Source of the DNA: Actinomadura syzygii
Lineage (GTDB): Bacteria; Actinomycetota; Actinomycetes; Streptosporangiales; Streptosporangiaceae
DNA: 64,000 nucleotides
Direction: 5' to 3'
NCBI RefSeq assembly: GCF_008085905.1
Contig: NZ_VSFF01000011.1
Span: 372,001 to 436,000, forward strand
Part shown: piece by piece, positions 32,940-42,300 of the stretch
Layout: every line of letters starts with the position of its first letter
How positions within the stretch are numbered: position 1 is the first letter of the stretch
The notes under the pieces: generated by a model
The model's input: the letters and a program-made list of their open reading frames with translations, nothing else
Databases searched by the model: none
What the model was told of the DNA's origin: nothing
Made by a program: the position numbers and the translations under genes

Positions 32940-34376
32940 GTGTCGCGCGGTAGTGAGTTCGTGGTGGTGGCCAATCGGCTTCCGGTCGATCGGAACGTCG
33001 GGGCGGACGGGGTGCCGCGATGGCGGCGGAGTCCAGGGGGCCTGGTCAGCGCCATCGCCCCGGTGATGCGGCGCAGGAAGGGGACCTGGATCGGCTGGAC
33101 GGGCGCCCCGGACGAGGAGCTGGAGCCCTTCGAAGAGGACGGCATGGCCCTCGTCCCCATCGCGCAGTCCGCACGCGAGGTCGAGCTGTACTACGAGGGC
33201 TTCTCGAACGCCACGCTGTGGCCGCTCTACCACGACGTCGTCGCCCCGCCGGTCTACGACCGCGCGATGTGGGACGCCTACGTCGGCGTCAACCGGCGGT
33301 TCGCGGAGGCGGCGGCGAAGGTCGCGGCCGAGGGCGCGATCGTCTGGGTGCAGGACTACCAGCTCCAGCTCGTCCCGCGGATGCTGCGCGAGCTGCGCCC
33401 CGATCTGCGCATCGGGTTCTTCCTGCACATCCCGTTCCCGCCGCTGGAGCTGTTCTGGCAGCTTCCGTGGCGGCGGCAGATCCTGGAGGGCCTGCTCGGC
33501 GCCGACCTGGTCGGCTTCCAGCTGCCGGGGGCGGCGGCCAACTTCGTCCGGCTCTGCCGCCGCCTGCTCGACGCCCGGTACGTCAAGCAGGACGTGTACT
33601 GGGACGACCGCGTCGTCCGCGCCCGCGCGTTCCCCATCTCGGTGGACGTCGGCGAGCTGAACGACCTGGTCGGACGGTCCGACGTGCAGGAGCGCGCGAA
33701 GGAGATCCGCAGCGACCTCGGGGAGGCGACCATCCTCCTCGGCGTCGACCGGCTCGACTACACGAAGGGCATCACGCAGCGGCTCCAGGCGTTCGGCGAG
33801 CTGTTCGAGGACGGCCGCCTCAAGCCGGGCCAGGCGGTGTTCGTGCAGATCGCGACGCCGAGCCGGGAACGGGTGGAGCAGTACCAGCTGCTCCGCGAGG
33901 AGATCGAACAGCTCGTCGGTCGCATAAACGGCGAACACGGCGAAATCGGCTTTCCGGTCATCCACTATCTGCACAGTTCGTACGACCGGGCCGAGCTGAC
34001 CGCGCTCTACCTGGCCGCGGACCTGATGGTGGTGACCCCGCTGCGGGATGGCATGAACCTCGTCGCCAAGGAGTACGTGGCATGCCGCAAGGACCTGCGC
34101 GGCGCGCTCGTGCTCAGCGAGTTCACCGGCGCCGCCGCCGAGCTGCGGCGGGGCGCGTTCATGGTCAACCCCTACGACATCGACGGCCTCAAGGGCACGC
34201 TGCTCGCCGCGCTGGACGCCGAGCACGCCGACCAGGCGCGGCGGATGCGGTCGATGCGCCGCCGCGTGATCGAGCACGACGTGGACCGCTGGGCCCACGA
34301 GTTCCTCAGTGAGCTGGAGAATCCGGTGCGGTCGTCGGAGCCGGCCGAGTCGCTTCCGGCGGCGATGGAGGGCTGA
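32940..34376 (+). CDS. otsA: Alpha,alpha-trehalose-phosphate synthase (UDP/GDP-glucose)
   Basis: A 478-residue GT20 glycosyltransferase making trehalose-6-phosphate from a nucleoside-diphosphoglucose and glucose-6-phosphate. Visible motifs are VVVANRLPVDR, the GGL loop (SPGGLVSAIAPVM), VWVQDYQLQLVPRML, FFLHIPFPP, VDRLDYTKGITQRL (donor site) and TPLRDGMNLVAKEY. The GTG at 32940 is placed at the conserved N-terminus with GGAGAGG upstream; an ATG 13 codons earlier lacks a ribosome-binding site. The 3' end overlaps the convergent ATPase gene by 71 bp. No otsB is adjacent. Confidence 0.96.
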   Translation: MSRGSEFVVVANRLPVDRNVGADGVPRWRRSPGGLVSAIAPVMRRRKGTWIGWTGAPDEELEPFEEDGMALVPIAQSAREVELYYEGFSNATLWPLYHDVVAPPVYDRAMWDAYVGVNRRFAEAAAKVAAEGAIVWVQDYQLQLVPRMLRELRPDLRIGFFLHIPFPPLELFWQLPWRRQILEGLLGADLVGFQLPGAAANFVRLCRRLLDARYVKQDVYWDDRVVRARAFPISVDVGELNDLVGRSDVQERAKEIRSDLGEATILLGVDRLDYTKGITQRLQAFGELFEDGRLKPGQAVFVQIATPSRERVEQYQLLREEIEQLVGRINGEHGEIGFPVIHYLHSSYDRAELTALYLAADLMVVTPLRDGMNLVAKEYVACRKDLRGALVLSEFTGAAAELRRGAFMVNPYDIDGLKGTLLAALDAEHADQARRMRSMRRRVIEHDVDRWAHEFLSELENPVRSSEPAESLPAAMEG

Positions 34377-34986
34377 CCCGCAGGTCGAAGGCCGCCCACA
34401 CGGCCTTGCCGCCGGTCGCGAGCCGCGCCCAGCCCCAGGCGTCGCTGATCGCGCCGACGACGAGCAGGCCGCGGCCGCCCTCGAAGAACCGGTCGGGATC
34501 GCTCGGGACCGGCTCGGGCGCGCGTCCGCCCGGGTCGGTCACCGAGACGACGAGCCGCCTCGGGTGACCGACCAGGACGAGCTGGATCGGACACAGCGGT
34601 AGCGGTTGGGGAAGTCCCTCCATACCGTGCCGGAGTGCGTTCGTCACCAATTCGGACACGGTGACGACGACGTCCCCGGTCTCCTCGGACACGCCCCAGG
34701 CGTCCAGCGTGAGCTGCGTGAACTCGCGTGCCGCGCGCGGCGCGGTGATCTCCGCGGGGAACACGCGGCGGGCGGTGCGCGGGGTTCCGGCGTGCGGCGC
34801 GGGCCAGCGCCCGGCCAGGCCGGGCACGGCGACCGGGGCGTTCGCGGGCACCGGAGCCGGGACGTTCGGGCCTTGCGGCGCGGCGGCGGGAGAGTCGGGC
34901 CATGGATGAAGGGCCGCGGGGCGCCGCGACCGTCCGCTTCCCATGGCGGCGGGAGCAGCGACGTCGTCTGCCTGGTCAACGGTCAT
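34306..34986 (-). CDS. RsbW-like (HATPase_c_2) ATP-binding regulatory protein
   Basis: A 226-residue protein with a long low-complexity Pro/Ala N-terminus (about 1-85) and a C-terminal anti-sigma-kinase-like ATPase domain. The N-box region is VSELVTNALRHG, and the G-box region is FFEGGRGLLVVGAISDAWGW. Such proteins pair with XRE and DUF397 proteins in actinomycete developmental regulation. The ATG at 34986 has GAGG at 9-nt spacing; an ATG two codons upstream is too close to it. It faces a DUF397 gene across a regular TGCA repeat array. Confidence 0.87.
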   Translation of the reverse strand: MTVDQADDVAAPAAMGSGRSRRPAALHPWPDSPAAAPQGPNVPAPVPANAPVAVPGLAGRWPAPHAGTPRTARRVFPAEITAPRAAREFTQLTLDAWGVSEETGDVVVTVSELVTNALRHGMEGLPQPLPLCPIQLVLVGHPRRLVVSVTDPGGRAPEPVPSDPDRFFEGGRGLLVVGAISDAWGWARLATGGKAVWAAFDLRVSPPSPPEATRPAPTTAPDSPAH

Positions 34987-35053
34987 GGTCATTAACCTCA
35001 GAGGCGTGCGGGGTGGTCACCGGCGAGCGTTCGCTATCTTGCTCCTCAAGTCG

Positions 35054-35105
35054 TGCAGATGCAAGACCGTCTGCATGAACGGATGCAAGAACGAATGCAC
35101 GTGCA
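35054..35105. repeat. Symmetric TGCA operator array
   Basis: TGCA occurs at 35054, 35060, 35072, 35084, 35096 and 35102, giving spacings of 6, 12, 12, 12 and 6 bp, symmetric about the centre. The units resemble GATGCAAGAACG. The array lies between the divergent ATPase (start 34986) and DUF397 (start 35190) genes, in AT-richer DNA, and looks like a multi-site operator. Confidence 0.65.
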
Positions 35106-35189
35106 TCTCGTACCATTTGTGTGGGGTGGGGCGAGATCGCGGCCTTCCGGGTTCGGAAGGCTGAGACGCCTAGAGGGGGCAGACCAACG

Positions 35190-35420
35190 ATGGACGGCCA
35201 TCAGATGCTGGACGTCTTGCGCAGCGAACTCGTCTGGCAGAAGAGCCGGCGGAGCAATCCGTCCGGCAACTGCGTCGAGATGGCGGAGCTCCCCACCGGG
35301 GACATCGCCGTGCGCAACTCCCGAGACCCCGAGGGGGCGGTGCTCGTCTACACCCGCGAGGAGGTGGAGGCGTTCGTGGGCGGAGCCAAGGACGGTGACT
35401 TCGACCACATGCTCGTCTGA
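35190..35420 (+). CDS. DUF397 domain protein
   Basis: A 76-residue small protein with the DUF397 core: LVWQKSRRSNPSGNCVEMAE, then IAVRNSRDPEGAVL and a C-terminal VEAFVGGAKDGDFD. DUF397 proteins act with XRE/DUF5753 regulators (WhiJ-, AbaA- or BldB-region-like loci) in Streptomyces development. AGAGGGGGCAG precedes the ATG. No XRE gene is adjacent here, so it is an incomplete locus, in contrast to the full set at 44108-45750. Confidence 0.9.
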   Translation: MDGHQMLDVLRSELVWQKSRRSNPSGNCVEMAELPTGDIAVRNSRDPEGAVLVYTREEVEAFVGGAKDGDFDHMLV

Positions 35421-35488
35421 CCCGGCGGACGTCGCCCGGTAGACCGAATCTCATTTCATCCGGCGGTCCCGCCAGGTAGCGTGCGGCC

Positions 35489-37021
35489 ATGCACCTGGGG
35501 CAGAACGCCGGGCTGACGCCCGACAAGCCCGCCGTCATCATGGCGGGCTCCGGGACGGTCGTGACCTACAGGGAACTGAACGAGGAGTCCAACCGGCTCG
35601 CTCAGTTGCTCCGCGCGGAGGGACTGCGCCCGGGGGACCACATCGCGTTCATGCTGGAGAACCATCCGCTCTACCTGGCCATAGCTTGGGCCGCCCAGCG
35701 GTCCGGGCTCTATTACACGGCAATCAGCAGTCGGCTCCAGCATGACGAGATCGCCTACATCGTGGGCAACTGCGGGGCCAAGGCGTTCATCGCCGACGCG
35801 GCGGTCGAGAACGCGCGTCCCGCGCCGGACGTGCCGCTGCGCTTGATGCTCGGCGGCACGTCACCCGGCTACTCGTCCTATGAGGAGAGCGTCGCCCGGT
35901 ACCCGTCCACGCCCATCGAGGACGAGTGCGAAGGCTCGGACATGCTCTACTCGTCCGGGACGACCGGTCGTCCCAAGGGAGTGAAGCCGCCCCTCTCCAA
36001 GGGCCCCATGGGCAGCCAGAACATCCTCCACGGGCTTCTTTCGCTGCTCTTCCAGCCCGACGCCGACTCGGTGTATCTGTCCCCGGCGCCGCTCTACCAC
36101 GCGGCCCCGCTCCGCTACTGCCTCACCATGCACCGCTTCGGCGCGACGGTCGTGGTGATGGAGAAATTCGACGCCGAACAGGCCCTCGCCGCCATCGAGA
36201 AGTACGGCGTCACCCACAGCCAGTGGGTCCCCACCATGTTCATCCGGATGCTCCAGCTCCCCGAGGAGGCCCGCGCCCGGTACGACCTGTCGACGCTGCG
36301 CGCCGCCGTGCACGCGGCCGCGCCGTGCCCCGTCCCGGTCAAGGAGCGGATGTTCGACTGGTGGGGGCCGATCCTGCACGAGTACTACGCGGGCACCGAA
36401 GCGAACTGCTTCGTCTACGCGGGCCCCGACGACTGGCTGGCCCACCGCGGCACGGTCGGACGTCCCATCCTGGGCGAGGTCCACGTGTGCGACGAGGACG
36501 GCCGCGAACTCCCGCCCGGCACTCCGGGGACGCTCTACTTCGACAAGGGCCCCCGTTTCGAGTACCACGGCGACGAGGCCAAGACCGCCGCGTCCCGCGA
36601 CCCGATGGGCCGCGGCTGGACGACCCTCGGCGACATCGGCTACGTCGACGAGGACGGCTTCCTCTACCTCACCGACCGCCGCGCCTACATGATCATCAGC
36701 GGCGGGGTGAACATCTACCCGCAGGAGGCGGAGAACGTCCTGGCCGTCCATCCCGAGGTCGCGGACGTCGCCGTGTTCGGCGTCCCGGACGAGGAGATGG
36801 GCGAGGCGGTGCGGGCCGTCGTCCAACCGCACTCCATGGACGACGCGAGCCCCGCACTGGCGGCCGAGCTGATCGCCTACTGCCGCGACCACCTGGCCCA
36901 CTACAAATGCCCCCGCGCGATCGACTTCCGCCCAGACCTCCCGCGCCACCCCACAGGCAAGCTCTACAAACGCCTACTCCGCGACGAGTACTGGCCCGCC
37001 AAACACCCCACGACCCCCTGA
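35489..37021 (+). CDS. Fatty-acyl-CoA synthetase (AMP-forming)
   Basis: A 510-residue ANL-superfamily adenylating enzyme. The P-loop is YSSGTTGRPKGV (about 153-165), the A5 region EYYAGTEANCFVYAG, A7 as GDIGYVDEDGFLYLTDR, A8 as MIISGGVNIYPQEAENVL, and the catalytic Lys is in the C-terminal PTGKLYKRLLRDEY. It resembles FadD4-like enzymes of actinobacterial lipid or steroid degradation, but the substrate is open. It stands alone, about 70 bp after the DUF397 gene. Confidence 0.92.
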   Translation: MHLGQNAGLTPDKPAVIMAGSGTVVTYRELNEESNRLAQLLRAEGLRPGDHIAFMLENHPLYLAIAWAAQRSGLYYTAISSRLQHDEIAYIVGNCGAKAFIADAAVENARPAPDVPLRLMLGGTSPGYSSYEESVARYPSTPIEDECEGSDMLYSSGTTGRPKGVKPPLSKGPMGSQNILHGLLSLLFQPDADSVYLSPAPLYHAAPLRYCLTMHRFGATVVVMEKFDAEQALAAIEKYGVTHSQWVPTMFIRMLQLPEEARARYDLSTLRAAVHAAAPCPVPVKERMFDWWGPILHEYYAGTEANCFVYAGPDDWLAHRGTVGRPILGEVHVCDEDGRELPPGTPGTLYFDKGPRFEYHGDEAKTAASRDPMGRGWTTLGDIGYVDEDGFLYLTDRRAYMIISGGVNIYPQEAENVLAVHPEVADVAVFGVPDEEMGEAVRAVVQPHSMDDASPALAAELIAYCRDHLAHYKCPRAIDFRPDLPRHPTGKLYKRLLRDEYWPAKHPTTP

Positions 37022-37117
37022 GCACACGCCTCAAGCGGTGCCTTGGGGCGACATGAAGAGTCGAGCCGAACGGCGCGGCGGTGACTGTGCTCGCCTTTAG
37101 TGGCGCGCTGGGACGAC

Positions 37118-37152
37118 TTCAGGGTGCCTTTAGCCAGGGCGGCCACCCTGAA
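37118..37152. other. Inverted repeat in the 37022-37366 gap
   Basis: TTCAGGGTG (37118-37126) pairs with CACCCTGAA (37144-37152) across a 17-nt loop. It could end the acyl-CoA synthetase transcript or be an operator. CCTTTAG occurs on both sides (37094 and 37127). Nothing else supportable lies in the gap of about 345 bp. Confidence 0.4.
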
Positions 37153-37366
37153 TTCGGGACCGCGACGCCTAGGCGGGAACGCACGGGCTGGGCGGGACCA
37201 CGATGGCTGAGCGGACGTGCCGGAGAGGGCCGGAGGCGCTTTGGAGGGGTTGGCTCGTGGGGCGCTGAGACGGCCCTGGACGGCGAAGGCCCCGGCCGGC
37301 CCCGAGTGGGGCCAGACCGGGGCTTGGACCGCGCCAGAAGCGTCCTGCGAGCCGTCCCGCGGCGGC

Positions 37367-38911
37367 TCAGTGCATCGGCATCGGGGCGTCGGCCTTGGTC
37401 GCGGCGGTGGTGTCCGGCCGCCGGCGCGGCAGGAGCAGCGCCGGGATGAAGGCCAGGGCGATCAGCCCGAGGGCGTACAGGTAGGTGTGCTGGAACGCGT
37501 CCGCCATCGGTCCGGCGATCTTCGCCATCACCTCGGGCGGCGGCTTCTGCGTGCTGCCGATCTCGCCGCCGCCACCGCCGCCGAGCTCGCTCGTGAGGCG
37601 GTTGGCGAGCAGCACCGACATCCCGGCGGTGCCGATGGACGCCGACACCTGCTGGATGATGTTCAGCATCGTGCTGGCCCGCGGAACCTCGTCGTGGACG
37701 AGGGTCTGGATGGCGGCCGCCATGGTCGGCATCATCGTCATGCCCATGCCGAGGCCCATCACGAACAGCACGGAACCGAGCACCCAGTAGGACGTGTCGG
37801 CCCCAAGGACGGTAGCGAAGCCCGCCACCGACAGGACCACCACGACCAGGCCGAACAGGACGACGCGTCCCGGCCCGATCCGGTCTGTGAGCTTGCCGCC
37901 GATCGGCATCGTGACCATCGCGCCGAGGCCCTGCGGGGCGAACAGCAGGCCCGCCGTCATCGCGCCTTCGCCGCGCACGGTCTGGTAGTACAGCGGCAGC
38001 AGCAGCATCGCGCCCATGAAGGCGGTGATGAACAGCACCATCGTGCCGGACGCCGCAGCCACCGACCGGCGCCGCAGCAGCCGCAGGTCGATCAGCGGGT
38101 TCTGCGCGGACAGGGCCCGGAACACGAACCCGATGACCAGCACCGCCCCGACCACCGTGAAGATCAGCGGCTGGGTCTGGAGGAAGTCGCGCTCCTCCGC
38201 GCCCTTCGCCACGCCGTAGATCAGCGAGGCCAGGCCCGGGGACAGCAGGAGAAGCCCGATCAGGTCGAGCCTTTCGGCCGGCTTGGGCTCGTCCCGCTTG
38301 AGGACCCTGCCCGCCAGCAGCAGCGCGACAATGCCGATCGGCAGGTTGATGAAGAAGATCCAGCGCCAGGACACGTCGTCGACGAGGTAGCCGCCGATGA
38401 TCGGCCCGAGGATGGGGCCGAGCAGCATCGGCACGCCGACGATGCTCATCACCTGACCGACCCGCTGCGGCCCGGCCGCCTGGGTCATGATGGTCATCGC
38501 CGCGGGCATGATCATTCCGCCGCCGAGCCCCTGCAGGACCCGGAAGAGGATCAGGCTCTCCGCCGACCACGCGAGACCGGCCAGCGTCGAGCCGATCACG
38601 AACAGCCCGATCGAGGCCATGTACAGGCGTTTCGTGCCGAACCTCGCCGAGGCCCAGCCCGTGATCGGGATCACGGTGGCGAGCGCCAGCGTGTAGCCCG
38701 TGGCCACCCACTGGATCGTGGCCAGCGAAGTGTTGAACTCCTTGGCCAGGTCGTTGATGGCCACGTTGACGACGGTCACGTCCAGGATGGACATGATCGC
38801 GCCGAGGACGACGACCCCGGCCACCACGAGCACGCCGCGGTCTAGGCCACCGCCTGCGTCGGGTTCCTTGAGTGGGCCGTCCGCCGTCTTCTGAGACGCG
38901 GGAGCGGTCAA
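37367..38911 (-). CDS. DHA2-type MFS multidrug exporter (EmrB/QacA-like)
   Basis: A 514-residue 14-helix transporter. LGAIMSILDVTVVNVAINDLA is the helix-1 signature, followed by WVATGYTLALATVIPITGWASARFG, the antiporter motif region GLGGGMIMPAAMTIM and GPILGPIIGGYLVD (motif C). A TTG at 38911 with GGAAG upstream gives the family-like N-terminus MTAPASQKT; a GTG 13 codons earlier has poor spacing. A Gly-rich loop (ELGGGGGGEIGS) lies near the C-terminus. No regulator gene is adjacent; the region upstream is AT-rich. Confidence 0.92.
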   Translation of the reverse strand: MTAPASQKTADGPLKEPDAGGGLDRGVLVVAGVVVLGAIMSILDVTVVNVAINDLAKEFNTSLATIQWVATGYTLALATVIPITGWASARFGTKRLYMASIGLFVIGSTLAGLAWSAESLILFRVLQGLGGGMIMPAAMTIMTQAAGPQRVGQVMSIVGVPMLLGPILGPIIGGYLVDDVSWRWIFFINLPIGIVALLLAGRVLKRDEPKPAERLDLIGLLLLSPGLASLIYGVAKGAEERDFLQTQPLIFTVVGAVLVIGFVFRALSAQNPLIDLRLLRRRSVAAASGTMVLFITAFMGAMLLLPLYYQTVRGEGAMTAGLLFAPQGLGAMVTMPIGGKLTDRIGPGRVVLFGLVVVVLSVAGFATVLGADTSYWVLGSVLFVMGLGMGMTMMPTMAAAIQTLVHDEVPRASTMLNIIQQVSASIGTAGMSVLLANRLTSELGGGGGGEIGSTQKPPPEVMAKIAGPMADAFQHTYLYALGLIALAFIPALLLPRRRPDTTAATKADAPMPMH

Positions 38912-39376
38912 GAGAGACTTCCAATCGTCGAGGCCCGCGCACGCGGGCACGCAGGGACCATGGGTCGTTCAGGGGGTACCGCCGCAAAATTACTGCAGCG
39001 ACTGACACTTTCGCGAACGGTTAAACTCCGCAGGATCCGGGAGTATTCCAACGGGGTACGACAGAACCGCCCAGCTCCAGGCATCCAAGCGTCCGACCTC
39101 GACCAACCTTGAGGTCAACGAAGTGTGACAGACGCGACATCCCGCCCTCCCTCCGCCCACACGCACCCACAGCCAGACCGCCCGACCACCCCAAACTCAT
39201 CGCAACCCCCGACTCCCACTCAGCGACCACGCCCCCAGCGCGCCCGCAACCGTCCTTCACCCACAAGACGCCACGGAGCCCCAATGTGTGACGCGTGCGG
39301 GTTGGATCTGGGCGAGGGCTTGCGGGCTTACTCGCCCGTGTCGAGAGGTCGCAGCGCAGGCGGGGCCAGGGGCGGA
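38912..39376. other. Intergenic region without a recognisable gene
   Basis: 38985-39030 is AT-rich and probably carries the exporter promoter. 39125-39260 is strongly C-rich on the plus strand and low in complexity; reading frames through it look like compositional artefacts. Nothing conserved is recognised. It forms the boundary between GC-rich neighbours and the lower-GC NACHT gene. Confidence 0.5.
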
Positions 39377-42300
39377 TTAAAGGATCTTCAGTCGGCTGCC
39401 GAGCGCCTCGGCGTTGCGGACGTTTTGGCCAGGCTTGATGTAGACGGCGAGTGTGCGGCTGGCTGCGAGCGGCGCAAGATCGAGTCCGGGCGAGGCGCCA
39501 CCGATGTGCAGGGTCTTCAGCCTGGGCAGCGATGCGAGCGGCTGTAGATCGTTGAGTCTCTGACAGTCGTGTAACCACAGAGTCTTCAGCTTTCGAAGGT
39601 GTCGCAGTGGTTCGAGATTACTGATGCTGCTGCCGCCCATCGACAGGATCTCCAGCCCGGTGAGAGGCGAGAGCGCATCGAAGTCGCTTGCATGTTGGCA
39701 GTCGTCCATGTAGAGGGCGGTGAGCGGAAGGCTGGAAAGGGGACGAAGAGACATCACCCAGTCGCATCTATTCACGCTGAGGGTGCTCAGCCGGGGTGTC
39801 TCCCGAGAGATCTCGTCGAGACCCCCACTGAGCCTCGAACCGCTGATACTCAGGCTGTGCATAGGCCGTAACGGGGGGAGTTCTTCAAGACTGGTCAGGT
39901 TAGTGCAGTTAACGAGCCACAAGGTGGTCAGGGCGCACTGGCCTTGTAATGGTGAATAGTCTGTAATTGTGCGACATTCGCGAAGCCAGAACGTCCTCAG
40001 TTGGGGAAGGCGTTCGAGGAAGTCGACTTCGCCCACATGAGGAGCGTTCAGATAGAGGGATCGCAACCTGGGCATGATCGGAAGAAGCATGGCGTTCGCC
40101 ATCGACTCATATGCGGTAAGTTCCAGCAGCCTTAAGGTCTCTGCGTGGTGGTAGAAAAAGCCGAATTCATTGATCTCATCCCTTCGTACTACCAGCCCGC
40201 CGAGATGCGGTACCAGGTCCAGGGCGTTGAGTCGTTGTTGTTGGGTCATCTTAAGGCAACCGCCGGCAGGAAGATGTGTGAGCACACGTTCCGTGAACTC
40301 GGTGGAGTCGAAGTATTTCCATCCTTCTGACAATTCCCGCTGTACAGGCCAGCGCGGATCGGACGCGTACCGAGCCAGCACTCCAAGGGCGTCCGGGCCG
40401 TTGACCAGCCAGGCCGTTCGCACTGTTGCCTCGGCGGCGGCCATGGTGAGGCCGTCGAGAGTGTGCGGTAGGCGAGCCAGGACGGGGTCCCCGGCGGCGG
40501 CGAGGGAGCGGGCGGACGCTCCGTCGCGAGGCGGGATGAGATCATCGAGGCACTGATCGAGCCTCAGACGGAGATCCCCTGGGATGGATGGCAGTGTCTC
40601 AAGGCAGGCGACCGCCTGGAGTTTCAGGGCGCGGGCGTGCCGTGTCTCCGTACGGGCGCGGGTCAGAATGCCGGTGAGGAGTTCGCGTCGTAGCGGCTCA
40701 TTGGCGTGTCCAGCGGCCATGATGACCGTCTCGCGCCAGGTGTCGCGGTGGGCGTTCTTCACGAGCAGGTCCATGTCGCCGAGGTCGGCGGCATGTTTGG
40801 CGGTTAGGTATTCCTGGACGGTCCGGTGCACGAAGTCAATGCGTCCTGGTACCGGCTCGCGCAAGATGCCGCTGCGCTGGAGCAGTTCGTCTAAGACGGC
40901 GTCCGCTTGAACGCGGAGTTGTGGCATCGAAGCCAATCGCTCGCCGACCAGTCGCTCGACCATTGGCTTGGGTAGCTCCACGCGAGCACTGGTCGAGAGA
41001 TGCCACGCGATGTCCTGGAGGGTGCGGACCTTCTGCTCGCGTTCGAGGTCGCTTGGGATGCCGCGCTTGGTGTCACGTGTTTCGAGGAGCATTTCTAGGG
41101 CGGCTGCGTAGAGTCCCATGCGGTTGCGGGGGAGTGCCTCGCGGTCGAGGTTGAGGGCGCACAGCATGGCGGCCAGCAATGGGCTGGACGCGAGCGTCCG
41201 CAGGTGTGGAGCCGCCTCGAAGCGTGCCAGTAGACGTGCCTCGTATGAGGGGATGCGCTCTAGGGCGCACGGCAGGTCGGGGCAGTCGCGGATGGCGTTG
41301 TGCCAGTGCTGGACGAGCGTCCGCAGGTCTGCCGGGGAGAGTTGTTCGAGGAACGCTGTTCTGAATCCCTCGGCGCGTAGCCAGTCGGACCCGGCCGCCG
41401 CGGGACGCGACGTGACGACGATCCGGATGTCACGGAACTCGGCGACGATCGCCTTGAGCCATTGCCGGACCGTCTGGCGCTGGGCGGTCGTCACCTCGTC
41501 AACGCCGTCGACCAGGAGGAGTGCACGGCCGGACGTCAGGCGCCGGTGCGCCCATCCCCGTGGCATCAAGCCCGCGAGGTTCCCGGCGACGTCATCGAGG
41601 AATTCCTCCGGACGCGGCAATGGCCCGCCCGCATGGCTGCGCAGCTTGATGACGAACGGGACGCATCCGTTCCACTCACTCAATGGCCCGCTGAACGAAC
41701 CGCGTGCCGCCGTTATGGCGAGCCAGCGCAGCAGCGTGCTCTTGCCGCTCCCCGCCTCTCCGCGCAACAGCATTAATCGCTGATCGCTGAGTGCTGCCTC
41801 GACCCGAACGGTGCCCGTACTCGCCTCGTCCCGCCAATCGCTGACTGGGACGGCCTGTGGAGCCAGGCGGTGGCGGTCGCGTCGGCCTTCGTCGGACACG
41901 TTCAGGCTTATGTAGGCGACGCTCAGCGTCGTCTGCGGACGGGTGAACCGCTCGAATCGCACGCCAAACAGTTCCAGTGTGTCGAGCGATTCGCTGATGG
42001 AAGCCAGATAGCGGCGGGTGAACTCGTCGTCCTCGGATTCGCCTTCGGGTGCGTCCAGCGTCCGGACGGGGAGCCGTGCCAGGACGGCCCCGACTTGCTC
42101 GGACACACCGCTCAGCCGCCCGAGCATCTCCACCGACGCACGCGGCCCGAACTGCGGAAGATGGACGATGATCCGGGCCAGGCAATCACAGCACTCGTCG
42201 AGCGTGACCTCATAGAGCCGTGCTCCCGCCTCGCCCAGCTCGAATTCGGCTCGGCGCGCGGGCAACCGTGAACGCAGGCCGCGTGCCAGTTTCACCGCAT

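Noticed and set aside
35054..35105. TGCA array considered as a short CRISPR array or replication iterons
   Set aside because: Units are only about 12 bp with no spacers of CRISPR length, and no cas, rep or partition genes are nearby.
37081..37449. Plus-strand 122-codon frame between the acyl-CoA synthetase and exporter genes
   Set aside because: Arg/Gly/Ser-rich artefact overlapping the exporter 3' end, with no ribosome-binding site or conserved motif.
39021..39578. Minus-strand 185-codon frame at the 3' end of the NACHT gene
   Set aside because: It overlaps the LRR coding region in another frame and runs through low-complexity C-rich DNA; no conserved motif is present.
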